Source of the DNA: Hondaea fermentalgiana
Lineage: Eukaryota > Sar > Bigyra > Thraustochytrida > Thraustochytriidae
DNA length: 41,737 bases
Assembly (NCBI GenBank): GCA_014084085.1
Contig: NPFB01000022.1
Coordinates: 417,106-458,842 of the forward strand
Direction of reading: 5' to 3'
Shown here: positions 1-9,580 of the stretch, in pieces
Numbering within the stretch: the first letter of the stretch is position 1
Layout of the letters: the number at the start of each line of letters is the position of its first letter
Notes under the pieces: model-generated
What the model was told of the DNA's origin: nothing
Seen by the model: the letters and a program-made list of their open reading frames with translations, nothing else
The model's database searches: none
Made by a program: the position numbers and the translations under genes

Positions 1-53
1 AGCAAAGCAAAGCAAAGCAAAGCAAAGCAAAGCAAAGCAAAGCAAAGCAAAGC
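1..53. repeat. (AGCAA)n pentanucleotide microsatellite
   Basis: About ten perfect copies of AGCAA open the window and degrade into AGCG at position 54. It lies just downstream of the CtIP-like gene (its stop is at 120-122). It may continue to the left of the window. It is one of several 5-bp-period tracts in this locus. Confidence 0.97.
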
Positions 54-119
54 GAAGTCTTCGTCCGGAAAAGCGAAAATGAAAGAATAGTCTTTACGTG
101 TGCGAGTCATCATGTATTA

Positions 120-1991
120 TTAGCCCGGTCCACTGTCTTGCGTTTGTGTATCTGCAAATGAGTTCAACGAGGGAATGTCCCAAAATGTCGGCGGCGTGCC
201 TGGGGCCACATAGCGGTGGCGATGCCGCGAGCACTCGTTGCGCAGCTCTTGCAGTGCATGGGGATCCGTGACACGAAGCGCGGCATAAAATCGTTCGCAC
301 TTGTGGCAACTGTGACCCGGCAAAGCCGCGCGGTCGGCCTTATTCCGAACCACCTCCACGAAGCGAAACTTGTGACCCGGGGCAAGCGCTCCTCCTGCTG
401 CTGTCTCTTGCGCGCCATTCTTGCTAACGAGCGGCGTTCCCTTGTTCTTTTGCAGAGGTGTTTGCAAACTTTCTTCCTCCTCTTCTTGATCACGTTCCCG
501 CAGACGTCTGCGCTTCTGTGAAGGCGAACGTCCCGGGAAAAAACGCCCATTCGGTTTGTGTCTGTGTGCTGGCTTTGACGCGGAAAATACCTTGCTCGAA
601 GGCTTGTCGCTCCACTTTGGGGTCCGCGTTGAGTTTCTCGAACTTGGAGACAGTTTGCGCTCTCGATTGCCCATTCGAGGTGTCCGTGGCGCACAAGGAG
701 ACGGGCACCTTGATCCGCGAGCAAAGTTCGTTCGAGTCTGTGGTGATTTATCGGCGCTGTTTGAAAGATGCGGCGCGCTGCGACCCGCAGGAGAGTTGGC
801 GAGGTGATCGTATTCCGGGCTCGACGTGCTTGATCGCTTTGCTCTATGCGGGGAAAAGCAGACCTCATCCTGGGTTGGAGGCCCGCTTGAACACTTTGTA
901 GAGCGGCGACTTTGCGGGGTGCCCATGACCTCGTCTTGCGTGGGGCCCACAGAGTTGGCCGAACGTTGGCTGCCCTCAAAAAGAAAATCAATGGAAGCGG
1001 CAGAATTGAAGTCATTCTCTGCATCATTGTCCTCTGCATCATTGACCGCTTTGCGGATAAATGCATTCGAAGAAGCGACATTACTCTCGCGATTCTCCTT
1101 TGTTGACAAATTCAAATCGGCACTCTGCAGAGCTTGCTCGGGCTGGTTAGCATGCAAATTTTGATCGTTGCACGCATTTTGAGCGTCCCTGCAAATACTC
1201 TCCGAACAGACTGCTTCTCTTTCTTCCTGCTTCATAGCGTGCTCGTTTACATGTATCAAAGAAGAGTCGACCTTTTGCATTTGAAGCATTTCTGTGTCAT
1301 GCAATTGTCTTTGTGCCTCAAGTTCCTCACGTAAGCGCTTAATTTCAGCAGCGGACCTGAACTGTGACTTTTCAAGCTCGTCTTCAAGACTTTTGCGCTG
1401 CGTGGCGATCTCACTCTTCAGCGTCTCCACTTCACGCAAATGTTCGGCTTTCCATTGATGAATGCTTTGCAGTTCCTCAACTTCCTCGCGTAAGCGCTTG
1501 ATTTCGGCGGCGGACTTGAATTGTGACTTTTCAAGCTCGTCTTCAAGACTTTTGCGCTGCGTGGCGATCTCACTCTTTAGCGTCTCCACTTCACGCAAAT
1601 GTTCGGCTTTCAAATCATGCATTTGTCCCTTGAGCGCTTGGTTTTCGCGCTCAAGCAGATCCACAAAGCACTCGTTGCCTTTCATCATGCTCCATATTTC
1701 CGATACCATAGCTTGAAGTTTGTCTGGCTCGTGCAACAGGACGCTGACATTGGGCGCGGCGTCCTCCGAGACGGTTTGCGCACCCTGCGTTCCGCACTTC
1801 TGCGGCATGTTCACGAGCTCTTTCTGTGATCCCTTTCCATCCCGCCTGACATCAGTCTCCTCGAGGTCTTCAGGCGCAACGAATTCGTCACGCTTCTCAC
1901 AGCCGTCGAGCTGATCGCGGCTTTGGCGTTGCGCGCCGCAACCTCGTTCTTCTCTGCACGGAGGGTCGCGGATTTTGCCATGGCCATCCAT
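120..1991 (-). CDS. CtIP/Sae2/Ctp1-like DNA-end resection factor
   Basis: This 623-residue protein is the predicted partner of the Mre11-Rad50 nuclease in clipping and resecting DNA double-strand breaks in the nucleus. The last ~70 residues carry the Sae2/CtIP C-terminal signature: FVEVVR, an ALPGH-type motif, a CxxC pair at Cys562/Cys565, then Arg-His-Arg-His-Arg around residue 589 and a TPPxFWD motif. The first half (about residues 75-260) is predicted coiled coil, which in the family mediates oligomerisation. It contains two nearly identical 53-residue repeats. The middle is Ser/Pro/Arg-rich and disordered, with many SP/TP sites, fitting the CDK/ATM control known for the family. The start is the ATG at 1989-1991; an in-frame TAA sits four codons upstream (2001-2003). 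The family assignment rests on the C-terminal domain only; the N-terminus is too divergent to place. Confidence 0.88.
   Translation of the reverse strand: MDGHGKIRDPPCREERGCGAQRQSRDQLDGCEKRDEFVAPEDLEETDVRRDGKGSQKELVNMPQKCGTQGAQTVSEDAAPNVSVLLHEPDKLQAMVSEIWSMMKGNECFVDLLERENQALKGQMHDLKAEHLREVETLKSEIATQRKSLEDELEKSQFKSAAEIKRLREEVEELQSIHQWKAEHLREVETLKSEIATQRKSLEDELEKSQFRSAAEIKRLREELEAQRQLHDTEMLQMQKVDSSLIHVNEHAMKQEEREAVCSESICRDAQNACNDQNLHANQPEQALQSADLNLSTKENRESNVASSNAFIRKAVNDAEDNDAENDFNSAASIDFLFEGSQRSANSVGPTQDEVMGTPQSRRSTKCSSGPPTQDEVCFSPHRAKRSSTSSPEYDHLANSPAGRSAPHLSNSADKSPQTRTNFARGSRCPSPCAPRTPRMGNRERKLSPSSRNSTRTPKWSDKPSSKVFSASKPAHRHKPNGRFFPGRSPSQKRRRLRERDQEEEEESLQTPLQKNKGTPLVSKNGAQETAAGGALAPGHKFRFVEVVRNKADRAALPGHSCHKCERFYAALRVTDPHALQELRNECSRHRHRYVAPGTPPTFWDIPSLNSFADTQTQDSGPG
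1326..1611 (-). repeat. 159-bp internal tandem duplication in the CtIP-like coiled coil
   Basis: Two copies, offset by 159 bp (53 codons), encode KAEHLREVETLKSEIATQRK followed by the same downstream heptads. They differ at only a few nucleotides (for example TTAATT versus TTGATT, GACCTG versus GACTTG). The near-identity at DNA level, third positions included, points to a recent in-frame duplication that lengthens the coiled coil. Confidence 0.93.
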
Positions 1992-2918
1992 GTAGTAGCC
2001 TTAGTAGCCTTCTTTCTTTTCGACTTTCCACCCGAGGCGGCGTCCCGGCCAAAAAGGGGTCTCGCGCGGCCTTGCAGCGCGCCCTTGCGCGTTCCCTTCA
2101 AGGCCAACGCCACTGTCGCTGGCGATGCCGATGGGACTCTCGCGCTCCTCGTCTCGCTCCTTTTTTGTTTTGGTTTTCGCTTTTGCCTGTGCGTTATGTA
2201 TAGACGTGTGGGGGTTAGACTACGTTTCATCAAAAGAACCTTTCATGATCGACACTATGGACTACGCAGACAAGAACGCACATTTTCATCTATTGTAACC
2301 CCTAGAACATACCAATAAAAGGACTCCAAGTCTCCTTGCCTTTGCGATTTTTCGCTGCTCTCAAGACTAAAAAAGCCAGACACGATGAGGCTCTCTGTCA
2401 GCAAATGCTTTTTCGAGGACACGGCAAGTTTTTCGTCAGCTTTGCTGACCTCTTGCGCCGCGCAAAGTACGTTTCCGTCGCCATGGGTCCGCTGGAGAGA
2501 CCGGCGATTCTTGCTCGATACGATGCACGTCTTTATGCATTTTGCTACCGCAGCCCCCAGCCCCAATATGAACCAAAATTTAAAAACATCTCGGAGAGAT
2601 CCAGAATACCCTTCGGCAGCTTTCCCGATCACTCGCAAAAGCACCGATTCTTTTTATCTTTTTTTTTCTTCTTCGGGATGAATGATCCAGACGGGCAACG
2701 TGCGGGCTTCGTCGCGAGCGTGGAGCGGCGCGCGGAGCGCTGCGTCCCGCGCTGAGACGCCGCACGTTAAGGCACCGAGAGGTGCGAGAGGAAAAACGTC
2801 GCGCAATTCTTTCTTTTCTGTAGCGAGCTTATCGCGCGGACGCCGGCTTCGACTTCGACATCGACTTTGACTCAAATAGCGACATCAGCACCGCCGCCGG
2901 TGGCGGTCTTTTGGCGTC
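1992..2918. other. Divergent intergenic region between CtIP-like and CLP1-like genes
   Basis: These 927 bp separate two genes transcribed away from each other, so they should contain both promoters. Several open frames cross the region. The longest, at 2255-2644 (-), has a hydrophobic stretch but no ATG anywhere in its frame. No conserved protein is recognisable. A pyrimidine-rich tract (2648-2672) and a CTTCGA/CATCGA repeat just before CLP1 (2848-2866) are the only structures seen. Confidence 0.6.
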
Positions 2919-4223
2919 ATGGGTCGCGTACGCGAGACAGTCGGCGCGCTCCAGGAGCTCCGCTTCGACACAAAGCGGTCCGTGCCCGGCGTAGACGACG
3001 CCAGCAGTGCCGCCGAGGCGCCAGTCGTGGCGCTTCGTGTTGTCACAGGGACGGCGGAGCTCTTTGGCGCCGAGCTCTACGCCGGCTTCGAGTACAAACT
3101 ACGACCGGGACGAAGCTATGGCATCTTTACCTGGTTTGGCTGCGAGGTCGAGCTTGACGACAGCTTTTGCACGGGCGTATATGTGTCCGAGGAGACGCCC
3201 ATGGCGGAGGCGGCCAACGTTCACCGCAATTTGGAGGACGAGCGAAACAAAGGGTCGCGAGGCCCAAGAGTCGCCGTGGTGGGCCCACCCGCATCAGGAA
3301 AGACCTCTTTATGCAATATTCTGGCAGGGTACGCCGTGCGGTCCGGTCGCAAGCCCACAATGGTCAGCTTGGATCTGGCCAAAAACGACCTGATGGTACC
3401 CGGGGCCATTGCGGCCTCCGTGCTGCAGGGACCGATCGATCTCTATGGTGAGCAGGGCGAGCTCGCGATGAGCGCACGGCAGCCTCTGGCCTACTTTGTT
3501 GGCGCAGACAAGGTATCTTCGAACCCAACACGCTTTCGCGAACAGGTCGATGCGCTTGCGGATGCCTTGGAGGCGAGACTGAGCGCCCAGCCCGTGGAAC
3601 AGCAATCAGGCATGGTTATTGATACGTATGCGTGGAGCTCTGGCAGCCCGACCACGCAAAAGTGTCTTGTACATGCGCTGGAAAAGCTTGGCGTCGACGT
3701 CGTTTTGGTCATGGGCCACGATAGGCTGCTCTCAGAAATGCGCAAGGGCCTCCCCAAGATGCGAGTCGTCAAGCTGACGCGCTCTGGCGGCGTGAGCGAG
3801 TCAGATCAGCTTTCCGTGAAGCGACAAGCCAACGAGCGCATGCGCTCGTACTTTTATGGTCCTTTGCACCACCTTTCGCCAGTGCGTAAAACCCTCAAGC
3901 TCGGAGAGGACGTGACGATCTTTTTGCTAAAACAAAATGTAATTGCGGATTCGTCAATTATGCCAATTGGCATGGACAATGATCTAGACGCCAATCAGAC
4001 GCCGCAAATGACCACTGTCGACAAGACTTTGGAGTTTTGCGTGCTTGCGGTGGTGCATGCTTCCAGTCCAGAGGAGGCTTTCAGGGCGCCCGTCGCTGGC
4101 TTTGTTCACGTCCTCGAAGTCGACGTGGCTTCGAATTCATTTTCGGCCGACTTCGCCTGTCCTGTGGACCTGCCTTCCACTTATCTGTTGCATGGGAGCA
4201 TCAAGTGGTTTGAGCAAGACTAG
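2919..4223 (+). CDS. CLP1: CLP1-type polynucleotide 5'-hydroxyl kinase / mRNA 3'-end processing factor
   Basis: CLP1 proteins are nuclear subunits of pre-mRNA cleavage factor II and, in many eukaryotes, of the tRNA splicing endonuclease. Active members phosphorylate RNA 5'-OH ends. At 434 residues this matches the family length and three-part layout. The N-terminal beta domain includes TGTAELFG, IFTWFGCEVE and VSEETPM (about 40-95). The central P-loop kinase has Walker A GPPASGKT (residues 122-129, Lys128) and Asp152 in the following strand. The C-terminal domain follows from about residue 330. Trp239 (DTYAW) and the lid segment ending in RMRSYFYG are retained. Family members usually have a GQ-type motif right after the Walker-B-like Asp; here it reads DLAKND, so catalytic activity is uncertain. 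The ATG at 2919 gives the expected N-terminus, and the gene is intronless. It converges on the nucleotidyltransferase gene with only ~240 bp between stops. Confidence 0.92.
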   Translation: MGRVRETVGALQELRFDTKRSVPGVDDASSAAEAPVVALRVVTGTAELFGAELYAGFEYKLRPGRSYGIFTWFGCEVELDDSFCTGVYVSEETPMAEAANVHRNLEDERNKGSRGPRVAVVGPPASGKTSLCNILAGYAVRSGRKPTMVSLDLAKNDLMVPGAIAASVLQGPIDLYGEQGELAMSARQPLAYFVGADKVSSNPTRFREQVDALADALEARLSAQPVEQQSGMVIDTYAWSSGSPTTQKCLVHALEKLGVDVVLVMGHDRLLSEMRKGLPKMRVVKLTRSGGVSESDQLSVKRQANERMRSYFYGPLHHLSPVRKTLKLGEDVTIFLLKQNVIADSSIMPIGMDNDLDANQTPQMTTVDKTLEFCVLAVVHASSPEEAFRAPVAGFVHVLEVDVASNSFSADFACPVDLPSTYLLHGSIKWFEQD

Positions 4224-4464
4224 GTCCGAGGTCACTTATAAGGTAAATGGAAGCTGGCCCATGTCGAAGACCTAATTCTAGCTAGCCTAGGTCATTTCAA
4301 GCTGTGGATTCTTTCAAGATTGGCACTGCCTCTGCTTTTCCGTGTGTGCCTTCTTTTCCCTCTGTCCTTTGTATGACTCCGAGGCTCAAGAGGCGCGCAT
4401 CGAGAGATGCAGTCTTTGGCAGGTATACTCAATTAGTAATTCTTAAGGAATCCATTGTTATAAC

Positions 4465-5164
4465 TTAGAAACCTGGAGGATGATGATCCTTTTCCGGGTG
4501 ATAGAACTTGCAGCGGCTCCCATAGCTGCAATCTCCAGCAATCCAATCGCGGCACACACGCTGCGAAGCACCGCCGCCTTTCTTTTCACCACCGGTCTCG
4601 GCGCTCGTAGGCTTCTTCTTCTTGTTCTTTCTTTTGTTGTTCCCCTTGTCTGCCACCTTGCCATCAGAAATCGTGTCATGCGACTTGTCCGCACTCGCAC
4701 CTGCTGTGACCTCTGGCTTGGACAGATTCTTCTCGGCTGTCTGCTGCTCTTTCTGCTTTGGAGGCATTTTTTGCTTTTGCTTTGGTTGTTTAGCATTCCC
4801 TTGCTGCTGCGGCTGCCGAGTGGCAGACTCTTGATCCTTCTTTTTGGCATCTTTATTCTTTTTCTTCAGTTCTTGATGCTTCTTTATGAGCTCATCGTGC
4901 TGTTCAGAGTGCACATTGTGCTTTTCCTTGGGCTCATTGTGCTTTCGAGAATCCTGCTTGGCGTGTTGGTGGGGCTGCTTCCTTGTATTGTTGTTGTTGT
5001 TGTTGTTGTTGCTAATGTTGTTGTTAGGAGATTGCTGTCTCTTGGACTGCCGTTGCAACACCTGGCCTTGTTGCTGCTGCTGCTGCTGCTTGCTATTGCT
5101 GTTGTTGGAAGACTTTGATCGACCTCTTTCTGCTTGAAGGCCAACAATCGCGGGACCAGAGGTG

Positions 5165-5205
<41 letters not shown>

Positions 5206-7746
5206 CTGAGGACAATCGCGCGCTAAATGACCTGGCTTGCCACACACAAAACAGGCTCTCGAATCACCGCCGCCGCCGCCGCCTCCATGGCGGCGATCAT
5301 TCCGTTGATCCCCACGCTTTCTACGACCGCGCGAGGAAGGACAGTCTCGAATCAAGTGGCCGAATTCGCCACAGAGATGACACACCTTGTCCCCCAAAGA
5401 GCGCAAGTCACCAATGGAGCACTTCGAAGAACGATGCTGCGCGCTTCCGCAATTGAAGCAGCGACGCGGAAAGGCTGGCATCTGGACAGGCGCCTGCATG
5501 ACCTCCGCATCGACAAGCGAGATTCCTTGCGCGGTACGGAACATTTGCGCAGCGCGCGCAAGCTCTTCGTGAATCTTGGTCATGGCATCTTTGCTTGAGA
5601 TCTTGGAACCAAGATCGTGCTGTCTCTCAAAAGGATCCTCGATCGCGAGACGCCAATCGGCTTGGGAGTAAGGACCCCCCAATGTGCCACGACGTGCGGG
5701 AAAACCAAGACGAACGCTCACAACGTCCCTCCGCATGTTGAACTCGTAGGCGTAGAAGGCAAAGAATTGCACGAGAAGCTCGCCGAGACTTTGCGCATTC
5801 GCATCCACTGGGAAGTCAGGCGGAGCCGTACGCACAAATGTAGCGTCATACTCCTCGCCGTTCATCATGACGAGCTTTTTCGGCACTTTACTCAGCAGTG
5901 CTGGGGCCTGCAGATTGGGAAGCACCGCGCGATACACGACGTCCAGCAATGGTTCGCTGTGCTCATCTGCCACAGCGCCGTCGCTGCCGTCGACGTCGTT
6001 GCCATCGTTGCCATCATTCCCGGTGCTCTCGTCATCTTTAGTACTTTCACTGTCGACGTGACCGCGCCGTTTTTCGCGGCGTGATGAAGCTTGTTTATTG
6101 TTGGCCTTTCTCGAACGCTTGCTTTTGCCCGTGGGATGGCGGTCTCGCGTTTGTTGCAGGAAAAAAATGACCATGAGTGTCCATGCGTACGAGGAAAGCG
6201 TGCCAAGCGAAGCATCGCAGATTCCACGACGTTTGGCCCAAAATTTGACTGCATAGATGAGGCTGCGCGCGCGGGGGTCGACCTCGCTGTAAGCGCGCAA
6301 GAGCTGCGTGTTCTGCAGGGCGATTGAGTTTCCCGAGGCCACATCGCAAGCAAGGCCACTTGCTATGTGGATGCACTTTACGATAGGCACCCTCGAAGTG
6401 AGAATGACATCTTGGATGGCAAATTGGGGCGACGCCGAGAGCGCGAGAGCGGCAATGGCGATGGCGCGGCTATGCGTCCGTTCCTCGGCGACAGCAGCTC
6501 CGCGCTGGTCCCCCTGAAAATTCGCAAGACGCTCTGCAACGCTGATCAGCGAAAAGTCAATGTCAGCGGACGCACGAAAGTTGAGCCCACTCGCAGCAGA
6601 TCCAAAGATTTCCACTCCGACGGGAGTGCCTTGCTCTATGTCGCTCAAGAGGCCCGCGGGCACATCGTCTCGCACAGACTCGAGCGCACGCTGAAGGCTC
6701 TCGGGAGAGAGGGCCACACGCATGTCAGCAATGACAGTGTCGCGACGCTCGAGGTCCTCGGGCGTCGGCTGGAGCGCGAGCACAAGGTCAGCCATTGCAG
6801 CGGAGAGCTGCGAGAGGATCGCGGGAGAGACGGCGGTCTGTGACATGTCTTGATTGGCCTTGGCCGCGTTCTTTTCTTCATTCTGCTCACGTCGCAGACG
6901 TTGGATGTTACTATTGATCTTGGCGAGACTCTCCTTGAAGGGCGGGAAGACTGCAGCGAGTTGGTTGCGCCTGTCAAGTCCCCGGAGCCAGAGCTCGAGG
7001 TAGGTGAGAGATCCGAGCAAGTTAGGATTGCTGAGGTCCTTGTGTGCGCTGATCAAAGCTTGACAGATAAAGTCGACGATGCGCGCGATCACATTCCGCA
7101 GCTTGTAGTCCACCCTGGCGGCGACGATGCCAGAAATCGCGCCGGCAAAAGTGCGCGCTGCCATCCCGTGCGCTTCCATGTCAAGCATGGGATCGGGAGC
7201 CAATTCGTAGAAGTCCTCGAGAGCGCTAAAGAAGATCATGAGCTTCTTCGGCAGGGAAACACCACGAATGTCGGGGAGCCGGGGTAGGCTCTGCAGAAAA
7301 GCGTGCACCTCGGGACTCATTTGCGCGTCGTCGGGTGTTGCGCCGTCAAATGCGCGGTGGCGGCCCCACTCGTCGGCAGACTCCTTGCCTTCCTTTTCTG
7401 TGAGCATTTCTAGAGCGCTTTGCGCGAGGCCATCGAGGCCAGTTTCGCCGCCGTCACTCTCATCGTCTTGGTCATTTTGCGCGTCGCGTAAGACGTCATC
7501 ATTCTCGTTCTCGTCCTCATCCGCGCCGACATCTTCGTCCTCCTCGTCCTCGTCGTCGTCGTCGTTGGCTAGGTCCTCGTCCGCCTCCTCGTCAACGTCG
7601 CGCACGCGTGCGCTGTCGATATCGCCATGCTCTTCATCCGCTTCGCCGGCAGACCCAGGGCCCGGTAGGGCTTGCGCCAGCGTATGCAACGTGTCGCGCG
7701 TGAAGACGCCCGACTCTAGCTGCTCATGGGCAGCTTTGCTCGCCAT
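4465..7746 (-). CDS. Non-canonical poly(A)/poly(U) polymerase with CCHC knuckles and a C-terminal CCCH finger
   Basis: This 1093-residue protein is a predicted TRF4/Cid1-type terminal nucleotidyltransferase that adds A or U tails to RNA. The first ~145 residues are acidic (long D/E runs). The catalytic signature is FGSAASG (from 381), DID (Asp395/Asp397) and a third Asp at 468 (ACDVASG). A central helix (AVKFWAKRRGICD) and a PAP-associated segment (about 640-690) follow. Three CCHC zinc knuckles start at Cys763 and end with CFVCGKPGHLARDC (Cys832). Then comes a ~210-residue Q/N/K-rich low-complexity tail, encoded partly by CTG and GTT repeats on the + strand. It closes with a C-x7-C-x5-C-x3-H finger at Cys1065. 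The frame extends upstream without an ATG; the first ATG is at 7746. A or U preference cannot be read from the sequence. Confidence 0.88.
4987..5203. repeat. Trinucleotide repeats (GTT)n and (CTG)n inside the nucleotidyltransferase gene
   Basis: GTT repeats near 4987-5010 encode poly-Asn on the minus strand. Pure CTG/GCT repeats at about 5166-5203 encode poly-Gln, with a shorter CTG run near 5074-5090. All stay in frame, giving a Q/N-rich region between the CCHC knuckles and the CCCH finger. Pure CAG-type tracts of this length are prone to length variation between isolates. Confidence 0.93.
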
Positions 7747-8308
7747 GCTCTTCGCGTCGCGCCTTCGCAGCTGCAATTGCCGCGCGCGCAAGGCGGAAAA
7801 CAGTTTGGATTTATGAAGGGGCTTTTTTGACTCACTGTCACTGCTAGCCTACCCTATACCTATCCATGGCTAGGAATAAGTAACTCTTGCCTCGCTCGAA
7901 AAGGCTGACTTGAGTTGAGTCGGCTTGGCTTGACTTGACTTTGGAGATTTTCTGTGTATTCGCGGCTGCTCTTCCCTAAGCTGACGTGGGATTCGGATTC
8001 CCGTGGACAATGGTGACTCGGACAGTGTGATGAATTCCGTTGTTGTTCTTGTTGAGGTGAGGATGACGGAGGAAACGGCGGCGGCGGCGACGCCAACATA
8101 AAAAAAAAACCGTGGTATGAATTTTAGAATCGAGTCTGAGGGATGGCTTCTCTGGCATCACGTCGAGCACCAAGCCGAGGAGGGACAAAAAGAAATCTCG
8201 GATGATCTTTGTATTGAACAAAATTTCAGCAAACAAGAACAAATATAATCTTCGAAGAAGATGACGAGCAGTGCGTCCATAGCGTTCAATCGCGGCTCTC
8301 TGCCTTCA
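7747..8308. other. Upstream region of the nucleotidyltransferase gene / 3' flank of the Sec14-like gene
   Basis: These 562 bp lie between two genes on the minus strand. A degenerate 5-bp-period tract (TTGAG, TTGGC, TTGAC variants; about 7907-7942) lies ~160-195 bp upstream of the nucleotidyltransferase start. A run of nine A residues sits near 8101. No credible coding frame was seen. Confidence 0.6.
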
Positions 8309-9580
8309 TTAGGCAGTTGAAGTCGATACCTGCGATGCTTTTCCAGGGGCCTCGACACTCGTCTTGGTCTTGGCCGGGTCTTGCGTTGCAGCTTCGATTT
8401 CAGCCTGAGCAGAAGCCTCCGCAGCCGCGACTTGAGCGTCCGTACCGACGTTGTCAAGGTCTTCATTGGCATCATCCGCTGTCTGAGCACACTCTGCTTC
8501 AGGTTCGGCGGTAGAAGTGGAAGGAACGCTGGATGCAGCCATGGACGGCGCGGCGACGTGGTGACTGGCGTCGTCGAGCGAGACGCCCTCAACCTTGGCG
8601 CGGTGGGCCATGAATGCCTGCAACGAGTCCGAGACGACAATGGGGCCGCCAAATTCTTGGGGTAGCATCTTGGGATCTTGCACAAAGTCGCCAACATCGC
8701 GTTTCTTGGGCATTTTCACCTTGTTTGCAAACTCGGTGCTCATCATCCCACGGATGATTTTCCAGATGGTCCCGAACCAGGAGGGGGGGTTGACAATGAG
8801 AAATTGGCGCACACGCATAGGGAAGCGACCTTGCATGGTGTCAAAGTAGGTTTTTGCGTAGCGAATGCCAAAGTTGGAAAAGGTCCAGCTGGTCATGTCG
8901 CACATGACGGCGATGCCATCAGTGCAACACTGTTCGATCTCCGTCATGCACTCGAGCAAGTAGACGAGTCCGCGCATGAGTTCGTCAAGAGAATCTCTTT
9001 TGGGGAAAAAGAGAGCGGGCTTCATGAAAAGGTAGAGATGACCCTCTTTCGATCGCGTGCCAGGAATGCTGAGGACGCCGGTCTCGAGCTGCTTGCGCAC
9101 CATGGCTACATTAAGTTCATCGAGTTTGATCTTTTTGCTCCACGCGGCAAAGTTCTTCATGACTTTCTGTGCCGTCCTGGTGTTGAACTTGGTTGGGCCG
9201 GGGCTGCTGCGCAGGAATCTGAGAAGCATGTAGTCTCCGAACTCTTGGTTCTTGTACGTGTTCGCCTTGTTGGCCACGTACTCTTTCTTGAGCTCGTCAA
9301 AGGCGCTGCGTTCCTTGGCCGTCAGCGAGGCCACTTGTTCCTCCGTGCTGCGCTCCACGGTGTCCGTGGGGACGGGGACTGCGTCGTTTGCCGCTGCCGG
9401 CGCCATCTCTCTTCGCTGCGCTGGGCGCTGTGCGTACGCGACCTGCCTAACCTGCGTGTCTTGCGTGCCTTGTGAGTCCTGGCTGCACGTCCGTTTCCCT
9501 CTTCCTTCGCCTGCCTGTCTCTCCCTCGGGGCCGATCTCCGTTTGCTTCTTGCTCGCTTGTTTGCTTGTTCAAGGTCCAT
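8309..9580 (-). CDS. Sec14-like CRAL-TRIO domain lipid-transfer protein
   Basis: CRAL-TRIO proteins bind and exchange phosphoinositides or other hydrophobic ligands between membranes. The 423-residue product has an Arg/Lys-rich N-terminus (1-60), a CRAL-TRIO-N helical region (about 85-150, with FGDYMLLRFLRS) and the lipid-binding domain (about 165-314). Recognisable parts of the latter are LYLFMKPALFFP, GIAVMCDMTSWTFSNF, FPMRVRQFLIVNPP and the closing LPQEFGG. The C-terminal ~100 residues are Ala/Glu/Thr-rich and probably disordered. The first ATG of the frame is at 9580. A second in-frame ATG at residue 59 (9406) would remove the basic leader and keep the whole fold, so either could be used. 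No membrane segment is seen. The ligand cannot be predicted. Confidence 0.85.
   Translation of the reverse strand: MDLEQANKRARSKRRSAPRERQAGEGRGKRTCSQDSQGTQDTQVRQVAYAQRPAQRREMAPAAANDAVPVPTDTVERSTEEQVASLTAKERSAFDELKKEYVANKANTYKNQEFGDYMLLRFLRSSPGPTKFNTRTAQKVMKNFAAWSKKIKLDELNVAMVRKQLETGVLSIPGTRSKEGHLYLFMKPALFFPKRDSLDELMRGLVYLLECMTEIEQCCTDGIAVMCDMTSWTFSNFGIRYAKTYFDTMQGRFPMRVRQFLIVNPPSWFGTIWKIIRGMMSTEFANKVKMPKKRDVGDFVQDPKMLPQEFGGPIVVSDSLQAFMAHRAKVEGVSLDDASHHVAAPSMAASSVPSTSTAEPEAECAQTADDANEDLDNVGTDAQVAAAEASAQAEIEAATQDPAKTKTSVEAPGKASQVSTSTA

Noticed and set aside
1811..2233. Basic 140-codon minus-strand frame overlapping the CtIP-like N-terminus
   Set aside because: Its frame differs from the CtIP-like gene, it overlaps real coding sequence, and it has only a repetitive Lys/Arg/Ala composition.
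2255..2644. Minus-strand frame with a hydrophobic stretch (FWFILGLGAAVAKCI) that looked like a small membrane protein
   Set aside because: The frame contains no ATG, begins at a GTG, and overlaps plus-strand frames of similar length; no supporting upstream exon was found.
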